Part shown: positions 17,001-24,649 of the stretch, one piece after another
How positions within the stretch are numbered: position 1 is the first letter of the stretch
Layout: the number at the start of each line of letters is the position of its first letter
Assembly (NCBI RefSeq): GCF_900110035.1
Contig: NZ_FOCF01000002.1
Location: forward strand, 186,001-250,000
DNA from: Sphingomonas gellani
Lineage (GTDB): Bacteria; Pseudomonadota; Alphaproteobacteria; Sphingomonadales; Sphingomonadaceae
DNA: 64,000 nucleotides
Reading direction: 5' to 3'
Made by a program: the position numbers and the translations under genes
The notes under the pieces: generated by a model
Database searches by the model: none
The model's input: only the letters and a program-made list of their open reading frames with translations
What the model was told of the DNA's origin: nothing

Positions 17001-17219
17001 CACCTCGGTCTTGCCCGACCCGGCTTCCGCCAGGATGATGACGCGCGGCTCGGCGAGCAATTCCGCCCAGCCCGTCGGTGCCTCGCGTGCAAACAGGCGC
17101 ACCATCTTGGCGTCGTCAGCTTCCTCCTCAGATATGGCGAGGTCGCGGAAAGTGCGATCGAGCTCGATGAAGTCGTCAAAATCCCCGGACATTTGCCCAG
17201 TGTAGTGCTTCCACAGCAA
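16990..17219 (-). pseudogene. N-terminal fragment of a STAND/NACHT-like P-loop ATPase
   Basis: On the minus strand a TTG at 17219 follows GGAGGGGG and opens a 75-residue coding stretch: FDDFIELDRTFRDLAISEEE, then LFAREAPTGWAELLAEPRV, and a Walker A motif ILAEAGSGKTEVIA. This order (short leader, Leu-x-Glu-x-Arg-Val-x-Ile-Leu, P-loop with GxGKT) is that of large STAND/NACHT-type ATPases, several of which act in phage defence. After the P-loop the reading enters the opposite strand of the methylase fragment and the similarity is lost. Over 90 percent of a normal protein is missing. Assignment to a defence family is inference. Confidence 0.55.
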
Positions 17220-17292
17220 TCAGTCCCCCTCCTCGGACCTTTTCAGTGGACGCGCTGGTAGGATCGGTCGAGATCGTGCGGTTGGTCCCGAG

Positions 17293-17411
17293 CTAAATGC
17301 CGGCGATCCGCCGCTGCAATTCCACCAGGCGCGGATCGCCTTTTAACGTATCGATGGTGGCCAATTTCTCGACTAGCTGCTGAACGCCGTACGGCCAGTC
17401 GCCAGCGCGTG
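17293..17411 (-). pseudogene. 3' end of an unidentified gene cut by the IS3-family element
   Basis: On the minus strand, from the IS left end to a TAG at 17293-17295, a frame reads RAGDWPYGVQQLVEKLATID and on to a natural-looking end LQRRIAGI. It has the composition of real coding sequence, and the IS boundary at 17412 is exactly where it becomes meaningless. I do not recognise the family. No matching 5' part is seen on the other side of the element. Confidence 0.45.
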
Positions 17412-17491
17412 TGACCTGCTGCCCGTTTTCTGGACCGCTTTGAGCTGGAAAATTCCAGTTATGGAGGAGGGCCAGGGAAGCGGAGTGAGCG

Positions 17492-17749
17492 ATGAAGAGA
17501 TCGAAGTTTTCGGAGGCGCAGATCGCCTTCGTGCTGAAGCAGGCCGAAGATGGGACGAGCGTTGGCGAAGTGTGCCGCAAGACTGGCATCAGCGAGGCGA
17601 CGTTCTACGCGTGGCGCAAGAAGTATGCGGGGCTGATGCCGTCAGAGATGCGACGGCTGCGCCAGCTTGAGGAGGAGAACGCCAAGCTGACGCGGCTGGC
17701 CGCTGACCTCAGCCTCGAGAAGGCGATGTTGCAGGATGAGGCCGTTTGA
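17492..17749 (+). CDS. IS3-family transposase OrfA
   Basis: An 85-residue protein: an HTH of the Tnp_1 type (FSEAQIAFVLKQAEDGTSVG, then CRKTGISEATFYAWRKKY) and a leucine-zipper-like coiled coil (LRQLEEENAKLTRLAADLS). It binds the IS ends and, fused to OrfB by frameshifting, gives the active transposase. Here the frame stops at 17747-17749, inside the start of a palindrome. Confidence 0.92.
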   Translation: MKRSKFSEAQIAFVLKQAEDGTSVGEVCRKTGISEATFYAWRKKYAGLMPSEMRRLRQLEEENAKLTRLAADLSLEKAMLQDEAV

Positions 17750-17772
17750 CGATCAATCCGGGGGATTGATCG
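17750..17772. repeat. Perfect palindrome between orfA and orfB
   Basis: CGATCAATCC at 17750-17759 and GGATTGATCG at 17763-17772 around GGG. A TAG in the orfB frame follows at once (17773-17775), so the orfA and orfB frames do not overlap and no -1 frameshift fusion can form. It also carries no A-rich slippery heptamer. Confidence 0.75.
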
Positions 17773-17856
17773 TAGGCCGAATGGGTCGCGAAAGCTCTGA
17801 GGCCTGACCGGCGCCGGCAGCTCGTCGACGATGTCCGCGACACTTGGCAGGTCAGC

Positions 17857-18651
17857 ATGAGGCGGGCCTGCGGGGTGCTCCGGGCGGAGCGGTCGAGCTA
17901 CCACTATCGTGGGCGCCGTGCCGATCAGGCCGATTTGAAGAAGCGGATGAAGGAGATCGCCGAGACGCGGGTGCGTTACGGCTATCGCCGCATCCACGTG
18001 CTGCTCCGGCGGGAGGGCTGGGACGTGAACGCGAAGCGGATATATCGGCTTTACAAGGAGATGGGGCTGCAGCTGCGGCACAAGCCACCGAAGCGCCGGG
18101 TGAAGGCGAAGCTGAGAGAAGGCCGCTGCGCGGCGTCTTGTTCGAATGAGGTATGGGCCATGGACTTCGTCCATGACCAACTTGCGACGGGACCGAAACT
18201 GCGCATCCTGACGGTGGTCGACACCTTCAGCCGGTTTTCGCCGGCGGTCGTGCCGCGGTTCAACTTCCAGGCGCCGGACGTCGTGGAGGTGCTCGAACGG
18301 GTGTGCGCCGAGGTGGGCTATCCGGCGTCGATCCGCGTCGACCAGGGCAGCGAGTTCATCTCGCGTGACCTGGATCTATGGGCTTACACCCGCGGCGTCA
18401 CGCTCGACTTCAGCCGGCCCGGCAAGCCGACGGACAACGCGTTCATCGAGTCCTTTAACGGCAAGTTCCGGGCGGAGTGCCTGAACCAGCACTGGTTCAT
18501 GAGCCTCGACGACGCGGTCCGAAAATGCGAAGCTTGGCGCAAAGACCACAACGAGGTGCGGCCACACAGCGCGATCGGAAACAAGACGCCGATTTCGCTG
18601 GTGAACTGGTCAGCGGCACATGGCCCGCCGCTGCCGGCAGATGCTGGATGA
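17857..18651 (+). CDS. IS3-family transposase OrfB (DDE integrase domain)
   Basis: A 264-residue rve-type transposase. HTH_21 region YGYRRIHVLLRREGW, then the catalytic triad: Asp in WAMDFVHDQ, Asp in IRVDQGSEF, Glu in NAFIESFNG, followed by the usual C-terminal EVRPHSAIGNKTP. The coding frame is open from 17776 (EWVAKALRPDRRRQ upstream of the ATG looks like real protein), so initiation may be earlier or by frameshift. All catalytic residues are present. Confidence 0.9.
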   Translation: MRRACGVLRAERSSYHYRGRRADQADLKKRMKEIAETRVRYGYRRIHVLLRREGWDVNAKRIYRLYKEMGLQLRHKPPKRRVKAKLREGRCAASCSNEVWAMDFVHDQLATGPKLRILTVVDTFSRFSPAVVPRFNFQAPDVVEVLERVCAEVGYPASIRVDQGSEFISRDLDLWAYTRGVTLDFSRPGKPTDNAFIESFNGKFRAECLNQHWFMSLDDAVRKCEAWRKDHNEVRPHSAIGNKTPISLVNWSAAHGPPLPADAG

Positions 18652-18800
18652 CGGCCAGCCGAGTGGTCCAAGAACGGGTAGCAGCTCAAACCAACCCCAA
18701 ACTCCAGTTATGACTGGTAGAGCTTTGGGGAGCACGTCAGAGCGGCGACGGGCCGCCAAATGTCGCTTCTTGGGTCGAGCCGGCCGACTGGGTTAACGTA

Positions 18801-20741
18801 TCAGTACGGCAGCTGCCACCGCACCGCTTGGGTCTGAGCACGGCACGTGTAGGCCGTTCCGGCCCTCTTCGCCGGTTCATAGTTGAGCGTTGAGCTTTTC
18901 GCGACGGCGACGGCGTCGAAAGCGAAAGGCGGATCCGAGACAAGAATGCGCGGGGTTCGTGCTACGCCAGTCGGGTCAATGCTGAACTCCAGCACAGTTC
19001 GTCCTTGCAGGAGTGCTTGGATCAGGTCCGGTGGATAGTCGTCGGCGGTGATGTTCGAGGAAGTGAACTTCACCGCAGGAGCGGCAACGCTGCACAGGTC
19101 CTGCGCCAACCCGTACTCGCGAACAAGACCGCTTAAAGCCTCGGCATTGCCCTGCTCGCTTCGAACGCCAATCAGGCGTAAAGCCAAGGCAAGCGTGCGT
19201 GGGTCCTGCGCGCTGGAGTGTGCCCTGACCACCGCGAGCGCTTGATCGAGCAGCTGGGTGCGAAGAACGCTGGGGGCCTGAGATAAGGCAGTTGCCCCGC
19301 TCACAAGCGTGTAGAGGGTGTCTAGCGAGACGGCGTTGTTCTTGCCAGCCTGCTCCAACAGCATCTGGAAGTCGGCCTGCGCGGCTGCGACGGATTTGTT
19401 CTGCGCTGCGACGTCAAGCGACGTTGCAGAAAGTGTGCTCAGGAGGGCGAGGTCTGGTGGGCCGCCGTTCGACCCGATGATGTCGGCGATCCGGTGTGAC
19501 AGCGCCGCGGCTCGCGTCCGTGCCTCCTGACTACCGAAGCCGCCCGCGACCGTAGCCGCCAAGATGCGCTGCAGCACGGGAAGTAGCATCACTGATGTCG
19601 GCCCGTACCGCCGCTCACGTTCCGCAAGGGCGCTGGCCAATGCCGCTGCGTCGGTTTCGTCGCCCGTATCCAGCAGGGGATAGGCGCCCCGAGCGGTGCT
19701 CCAGCTCAGAACCTGATCTTCCAGATTCGCTTTGACTTGGTAGTCGGCGGCCGGCGCGGTGCGACATTTGAGGACGATTGCCGTGGCCTGCCCGTCCTGG
19801 ATTCTGTAATCCGGGTCGCGGGCGACGGCATTCAGGAAAACCGTGGCGATGCCGGGGCGACTTGCCCAGATGAGTGAGAACCTCGGCCGTCCGGGCGCTG
19901 CCTGCCGGACGAACTGAATGGCGACACTGTCCTCCGGCCTCACTCCTGAAAAACCGCAGACCGGGACGTCAGCGGCCAGCACGTCCTGCCCCGTGCTGAC
20001 GCCGCGATTGAGCCGGTCCACCGTGAGCAGCGCGATCAGCCGGTTGCGCTCGCCCGTCCTGCCCGCAGCCACCAACATGTCGGAAGCCACTCGCGCCGCC
20101 GCAGCCTGCTCCGCGCCGGCAAGCGGTGCCTCGGCCCATGCGCGGCCCAGCGACGCCCTCGATGCGTCCTCGTGCCCTCCGAGCGCCTCGGCGCGTGCCC
20201 GCTGGAGATCGACTTCCCAAGCTTGCCCCGGCAGCGCCTGCGTGGCCTGCAAAGCGGCTGCTGCCTCGTCCGGGCTTTCCATCATCCGCAGGCGCGCGTA
20301 GCCGAGAGCGGCGCTGAGGCGATCGTCAGCAGTCGCGTCGCGGTCGGCGCGCACTGTTTGGTAGTCCCGTTCCGCCTGTTTGAATTGGCCGGCCTCTTCT
20401 CGCGCCGTCGCGAGCAGGAGACGATGATGAGGGAGGTCGCGCAGCTTGGCATCGGAGGTAAGCCTGGTCAGCAGCGTGATAGCGCTTGCCGGCGATCCGT
20501 TCACCGATATGAGCTGCGCGAGGAGGCGGTCGAGCAGAGGGTCTGGGCCCGCCTTGTCGGTCGGCGGTAGTCTTTGCGCCACCAAGGTGTTCAGCTCGAT
20601 CGCGGCACGTCGATAGTCGTGCGCCGTTAGAGCCTGGTCGACCGCACGCCCGTCGCCGGGCGGTACAGGCGAAGCGGCAAGTGTGATCGAACACGTCCCG
20701 GCAAGCAGGATGCCCGTGCAGATTCGCCCAAATTTCGCCAT
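18801..20741 (-). CDS. Secreted helical-repeat protein with a TonB-like C-terminal domain
   Basis: A 646-residue protein: signal peptide about 1-23 (GILLAGTCSITLAAS), a long Ala/Leu/Arg-rich region with TPR-like helical pairs (for example YRRAAIELNTLVAQRL near residue 45, FKQAERDYQTVRADRD near 120), and a C-terminal domain of about 100 residues (YPPDLIQALLQGRTVLEFS, GVARTPRILVS, FDAVAVAKSSTLNYEPA) with the TonB_C pattern. It probably works in the periplasm as a scaffold. The gene has GGGGGGA before the ATG. It lies alone between an IS3 element and an IS110 fragment, with no ExbB/ExbD or receptor next to it. Confidence 0.82.
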   Translation of the reverse strand: MAKFGRICTGILLAGTCSITLAASPVPPGDGRAVDQALTAHDYRRAAIELNTLVAQRLPPTDKAGPDPLLDRLLAQLISVNGSPASAITLLTRLTSDAKLRDLPHHRLLLATAREEAGQFKQAERDYQTVRADRDATADDRLSAALGYARLRMMESPDEAAAALQATQALPGQAWEVDLQRARAEALGGHEDASRASLGRAWAEAPLAGAEQAAAARVASDMLVAAGRTGERNRLIALLTVDRLNRGVSTGQDVLAADVPVCGFSGVRPEDSVAIQFVRQAAPGRPRFSLIWASRPGIATVFLNAVARDPDYRIQDGQATAIVLKCRTAPAADYQVKANLEDQVLSWSTARGAYPLLDTGDETDAAALASALAERERRYGPTSVMLLPVLQRILAATVAGGFGSQEARTRAAALSHRIADIIGSNGGPPDLALLSTLSATSLDVAAQNKSVAAAQADFQMLLEQAGKNNAVSLDTLYTLVSGATALSQAPSVLRTQLLDQALAVVRAHSSAQDPRTLALALRLIGVRSEQGNAEALSGLVREYGLAQDLCSVAAPAVKFTSSNITADDYPPDLIQALLQGRTVLEFSIDPTGVARTPRILVSDPPFAFDAVAVAKSSTLNYEPAKRAGTAYTCRAQTQAVRWQLPY

Positions 20742-21064
20742 CTCGATTTCCCCCCGCCAAGAACATTCCCGAGGTGAGATCGAGCGTCAAGCCGCTCAGG
20801 GCTGCGATGAACGAACGTATGGCTCGCCCCGTTTGCAAGCTGGATTTTCGGATGATCTGATCAGTCTGCGTCAACGTATGCGGTCTCGTGGGTGAGCCCA
20901 CGGCCAAGATGGACATCCGCGCGTTCAGTGCCCCCTAACGGCCACGGCATGAGTACCACTTCGTTCACCGGGCTTTCCGAACGCCGATCGACTGTCAGGC
21001 CATCTATTCGATCCCTCCTGCAAACACCGTAGGCTACACGCGGTTCAGCGCGTTGCCGATCTGA

Positions 21065-21340
21065 TCACGCGGCGGTGGGGTAGACCCGCTCGAAGGTGGT
21101 ACCGTTACGCAAGGTTGCCCAAGCGATCCGTGCCAGCTTGTCGGCGAGCGCGACGACAACCGCGTTGCGGTGAACGCCTCGCTCGAGCATCGCCTTCAGC
21201 CATCTTCCCAACGGCGTTTCGGCTTCCGAAAGCGACGGCAGCGCTGCTCGCGCACCATGGATGAGCAGGGTCCGCAGGTAGATGTTGCCGCGCTTGGGGG
21301 TGGTGCCGCGAACGGTAGATCCACGTGTCGCCGCCGTGTC
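21065..21340 (-). pseudogene. C-terminal fragment of an IS110-family transposase
   Basis: On the minus strand the last 80 or so residues read TPKRGNIYLRTLLIHGARAA, then PLGRWLKAMLERGVHRNAVV and VALADKLARIAWATLRNG, the conserved Transposase_20 end of IS110/IS1111 elements. Nothing of the RuvC-like N-terminal domain is present; sequence beyond 21340 is unrelated. The fragment ends about 100 bases before the halogenase gene, so it may have carried in or altered that gene's promoter. Confidence 0.82.
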
Positions 21341-21445
21341 GGAACATGATACGGCGACTGCACTCCAGTCAGCGCTGCGATCGGTCGGTGCGATGGTCCG
21401 CACGCTGCCACGACACTCCGACACGTCCGCGCGGATCGGGACACG

Positions 21446-22924
21446 GTGATCGAACAGACGGTGATCGTGGGCGGGGGAACCGCCGGCTGGATGGCGGCGG
21501 CGGCGATCGCACGCGGTTTGGGGCGACACCAGCGCGTGACCCTGATCGAATCGGATCGCATCGGCACCGTGGGCGTCGGCGAGGCAACTGTGCCGAGTAT
21601 CCGCGACTTCAACCGTTACCTGGGGCTGGACGAGGATCAGTTCGTTTCCGCAACCGGCGGCACCTTCAAGCTGGGCATTGAATTTCAAGGCTGGAACGGG
21701 CCAGGCAGCCGCTATTTCCACCCCTTCGGCTTCCTTGGTCCCGACACATCGGGAGTCGACTTCCACCATCTCTGGCTGCGACACGTTGCCGATGGCGGCT
21801 CTCGCGATCTGGTCGCGATCAGTCCCGAAGCGTCAGCCGCCCGCGACAACCGGTTCGGTCGCACCACGCCGCACGGCGCGTTGCAATATGCCTTTCACAT
21901 CGACGCGGCCCGCTATGCCGCTTTGCTGCGCGAACAGGCGGAAGCGAACGGAGTCGTTCGGATCGAGGGCGAGGTCATCGGCGTCGAGCGCGATCCTGCG
22001 ACCGGCGATGTCGCCGCAGTGGTCCTAGCCGACAGCAGACGGATCTCCGCCGACCTTTTTGTCGACTGTTCGGGCTTTCGCGCGGTGCTGGTCGGCGAGG
22101 CGCTTGGGTCGGGTTATGTCGACTGGAGCCGCTGGTTGCCATGCGACCGTGCGGTGGCCGTGCCGTCAACGCGGCTGGACACCATGCCGCCGTTCACGCG
22201 TGCAGAGGTGCGGGAGACGGGTTGGCAGTGGCGCATCCCGCTGCAGCACCGCACAGGCAACGGCTATGTCTTTGCGAGCGGCTTCGAGCGCGAGGACGAC
22301 GCGGTACGCGCCCTCAGCGCCCGGCTTGACACGGACGCCATCGCCGAACCCCGCCTGCTGCGTTTCACCGCCGGGCACCGCCGCGCGCCCTGGTCGCACA
22401 ATTGCGTGTCGCTCGGTCTGGCTGCCGGCTTCCTGGAACCCCTAGAATCCACGTCGATCCACCTGATCCAGACCGCCATCATCCGACTGCTCGCATTGTT
22501 TCCGCATCGGTCCATCGATACGCGCCTCGTCGAGAGGTTCAACCGCGACACGATTGCCGAATATGAGGCAGTACGCGACTTCGTCATCGCCCATTATCGG
22601 ACAAGCGACGGTATGGACACGGCGTTCTGGGCCGCCGTACGGGATCAGTCTCCGCCCGACAGCCTGCTCGCTCGGCTGGAGGCGTTTACCGCGACGGGGA
22701 CGATCCTCTACGAACGAGGCGACCTGTTCGGACCCACCAACTGGCTGGCGGTCCTGACCGGTCAGGGGCTGTGGCCGCTCGATCATCATCCGATTGCCGC
22801 CGCGATGCCGCAGGATGCTGTTGCGCTCCGGCTGAAGCAACTGCGCGACCGGGCCGCCGCCATGGCAGCGTCCCTGCCGTCCCATGCATCGTTCCTGATG
22901 GACAGGGGCGTCAGGTCGCTTTGA
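21446..22924 (+). CDS. Tryptophan-halogenase-family flavoprotein
   Basis: A 492-residue FAD-dependent protein of the tryptophan halogenase family. The dinucleotide motif GGGTAGW is at residues 9-15, the family lysine is in GTFKLGIEF (Lys 75), and the WxWxIP signature is GWQWRIP near residue 260. Members of this family sit in many TonB-receptor/carbohydrate loci of sphingomonads and Caulobacter, where their substrate is unknown; true halogenation is not shown. The start is GTG 21446, giving the usual N-terminus, but without a good ribosome binding site. An IS110 remnant lies directly upstream. Its end overlaps the convergent GntR remnant by 14 bases. Confidence 0.85.
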   Translation: MIEQTVIVGGGTAGWMAAAAIARGLGRHQRVTLIESDRIGTVGVGEATVPSIRDFNRYLGLDEDQFVSATGGTFKLGIEFQGWNGPGSRYFHPFGFLGPDTSGVDFHHLWLRHVADGGSRDLVAISPEASAARDNRFGRTTPHGALQYAFHIDAARYAALLREQAEANGVVRIEGEVIGVERDPATGDVAAVVLADSRRISADLFVDCSGFRAVLVGEALGSGYVDWSRWLPCDRAVAVPSTRLDTMPPFTRAEVRETGWQWRIPLQHRTGNGYVFASGFEREDDAVRALSARLDTDAIAEPRLLRFTAGHRRAPWSHNCVSLGLAAGFLEPLESTSIHLIQTAIIRLLALFPHRSIDTRLVERFNRDTIAEYEAVRDFVIAHYRTSDGMDTAFWAAVRDQSPPDSLLARLEAFTATGTILYERGDLFGPTNWLAVLTGQGLWPLDHHPIAAAMPQDAVALRLKQLRDRAAAMAASLPSHASFLMDRGVRSL

Positions 22925-23200
22925 GTTCCGCCACGAGATTACAGGCATTGCCGCGATGTAAGGACCGGGCGACCTCCGCCCTTGGTTCATCGGCGAGGAA
23001 GCTGCGACGCTCAATCAACAAGGCCGGCTGAGCCGTCGGGGTTTGTCCATCGATCCCGGCTGTCGTCGGTGAGCAGGATCGCCGCAGGCCCTGCAAAGCG
23101 CGCCCGGGTCGATATTCGACCACTTCGAGTGTCTCCACCGTGATGCGCGGCACGTCGAAGCTCTTGGCGAGGTTCGTTCGGCGGGTGTTGCTTCATCAAT
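22911..23200 (-). pseudogene. Internally deleted GntR/UTRA regulator
   Basis: On the minus strand a piece of a GntR winged helix (LAKSFDVPRITVETLEVV) runs straight into the end of a UTRA sensor domain (ALQGLRR ... QPALLIERRSFLADEPRAEV ... HRGNACNLVAELKAT, stop at 22911-22913). The intact regulator at 30235-31080 has the same blocks (FDVSRITVRKALE; PSLFIERRSFLADG; YYRGDAYDLAADL) about 120 residues further apart. So this looks like a paralogue that has lost its middle part and whose start is no longer clear. Confidence 0.6.
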
Positions 23201-23367
23201 CCTGATTACGTTGGAACGGATCGAAACGCGCAGCCGCTACCGCAAGTGGATCGGGGTGGCCCCTTGGTTGCTTGGCGCTTCCGCTGCTTTGATCAACGAC
23301 GAACTACGTTCGCTTGGGGCATAGAAACCGATTACTCCCAGAGGTAATTAGGACTTACCATTCCACG

Positions 23368-24414
23368 TCAATTGCGCGGCGCTCGGCCGAGCGCCGCGCC
23401 GACATCGCTGGAAAGGCGCCCGTCGTCCGTGTCCATGATCACGTTCCACGCCATGATCCCGCCCGCTTTGTTCCGGGCAAGCTGCGCCTTTCGTCGCAGC
23501 GTGGCGCGACTGTTGTAGGTGATATAGCTGCATCCCGCGCACCGATTGCCGATCACGTCGGCGGTTTCGACCGTGGACCCAAAGGCAGATACCAGATCGC
23601 GATAGCCGTAACTCGACGCATAGGTGCCGAACCCGTAGCCGTAGAAGGGTACGCCAAGCACCAACCGCTTCTTGGGCACGCCGCGCTGGCGCCACAATGC
23701 GATGTCCGCCTCCGCCTTTTCAAAGGTGGAATGCTCGTCGCCCGCCTGTCCCCACGTCGCCCCGATCCGGTCGTACGACATCACGGATACGAAATCGAAA
23801 GAGGGAATGGCTGATTGGGGGATCATGCCACCTTCGTAGGACGCCGTGGCGCAGGTCAGCAGCTTGTCGCGCCGATGCAGCTGTGCGCCGATCGCGGCCA
23901 CGAACGGCGTGTAGTCGCCGGCCCGGTCGATGCCGTTCAGCAACTCTCCTTCGAGGTCGACGTCCACGCCATCGGCGTTCACCGCCTCGACAAGCGCCAC
24001 AAGCCCAGACACCATTCGATCGCGCGCCGTTCCGCGCAGCAACGCGGTCCAGTCCCCCGAACAAGACGGTATGAGACCTCCGCCGACAGAGATCAGCGCC
24101 TTCCCACCTGCACGATGAACCGCGTCGACCGTGAGGCGCAGCTGCGCGATACTGGTTGGCGCCGCATCCTTTCCGGGCATGCACGCCATCGCATCCCCGG
24201 TGGTGAACGCCGCCTCGTCACTCGGGTTGGCGAAGGCGATGGCGACGTGGGAGTAGCGGCTGAGCACCTTTTTCGCCGGCAGGTTGGGCAGGCCAGCGGA
24301 TGCGGGCATGTACCCGATGAACACCGATCGTGGTGCTGCATCTGCGATCGAACCGCACGTGACCAGCATGGCGCCGATCAGCCACGTCGCACCGCGTTCC
24401 AATGTTTGACGCAT
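23368..24414 (-). CDS. Secreted GH18 chitinase-like hydrolase
   Basis: A 348-residue protein with signal peptide (GATWLIGAMLVTCGSIADA). The GH18 active-site motif D-x-x-D-x-D-x-E is complete as DGVDVDLEGE, preceded by the strand KALISVGGG, and followed by SFDFVSVMSYDRIG and GGIMAWNVIMDTDD, so the barrel looks functional. It would cut chitin or related N-acetylglucosamine chains outside the cytoplasm. ATG 24414 is chosen because it puts the signal peptide at the front; an upstream in-frame ATG at 24474 would not. It is divergent from the cupin-like gene. Confidence 0.87.
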   Translation of the reverse strand: MRQTLERGATWLIGAMLVTCGSIADAAPRSVFIGYMPASAGLPNLPAKKVLSRYSHVAIAFANPSDEAAFTTGDAMACMPGKDAAPTSIAQLRLTVDAVHRAGGKALISVGGGLIPSCSGDWTALLRGTARDRMVSGLVALVEAVNADGVDVDLEGELLNGIDRAGDYTPFVAAIGAQLHRRDKLLTCATASYEGGMIPQSAIPSFDFVSVMSYDRIGATWGQAGDEHSTFEKAEADIALWRQRGVPKKRLVLGVPFYGYGFGTYASSYGYRDLVSAFGSTVETADVIGNRCAGCSYITYNSRATLRRKAQLARNKAGGIMAWNVIMDTDDGRLSSDVGAALGRAPRN

Positions 24415-24649
24415 CCGGCGCACCCTCTTCCGATCCTGCCTGGCAGTGATGGCTAGCATGACCTGTTCGAACATGTCATGCGAGAAGGATCATGGCGCCC
24501 TGTATCGGGCGGTGACCGCATAAGCTGTTGCGGCGCTTGCCGAGCCGTGCTCACCATCCGGACAAACTTGGACCTAAATCTTTCCCGCGACCTTCGTGTT
24601 GGACTATGTTTGTGTGGACCAGTGAACACCACGGTAAGGACCGCCACGC

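Larger units (their letters stand above)
17412..18688 (+). mobile_element. IS3-family insertion sequence
   Basis: About 1277 bases. Ends are inverted repeats beginning TGACCTGCTGCCCGTTTTC at 17412 and, on the other strand from 18688, TGAGCTGCTACCCGTTCTTG. Inside are orfA (HTH) and orfB (DDE transposase). The flanking three or four bases (GTG left, AAC right) are not duplicates, so one side has been rearranged since insertion, or insertion occurred without a target duplication. The two open frames are separated by a palindrome (see 17750-17772). Confidence 0.85.

Noticed and set aside
17453..18713. TCCAGTTATG present near both ends of the IS3 element as a target duplication
   Set aside because: The left copy lies inside the element and the right copy outside it, so they do not flank it as a duplication would.
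15530..21064. A second tRNA-Ser 3' end as right attachment site
   Set aside because: I looked for the GGTTCGAATCCCTCC ... CTCC word behind the accessory genes and did not find it within the window.
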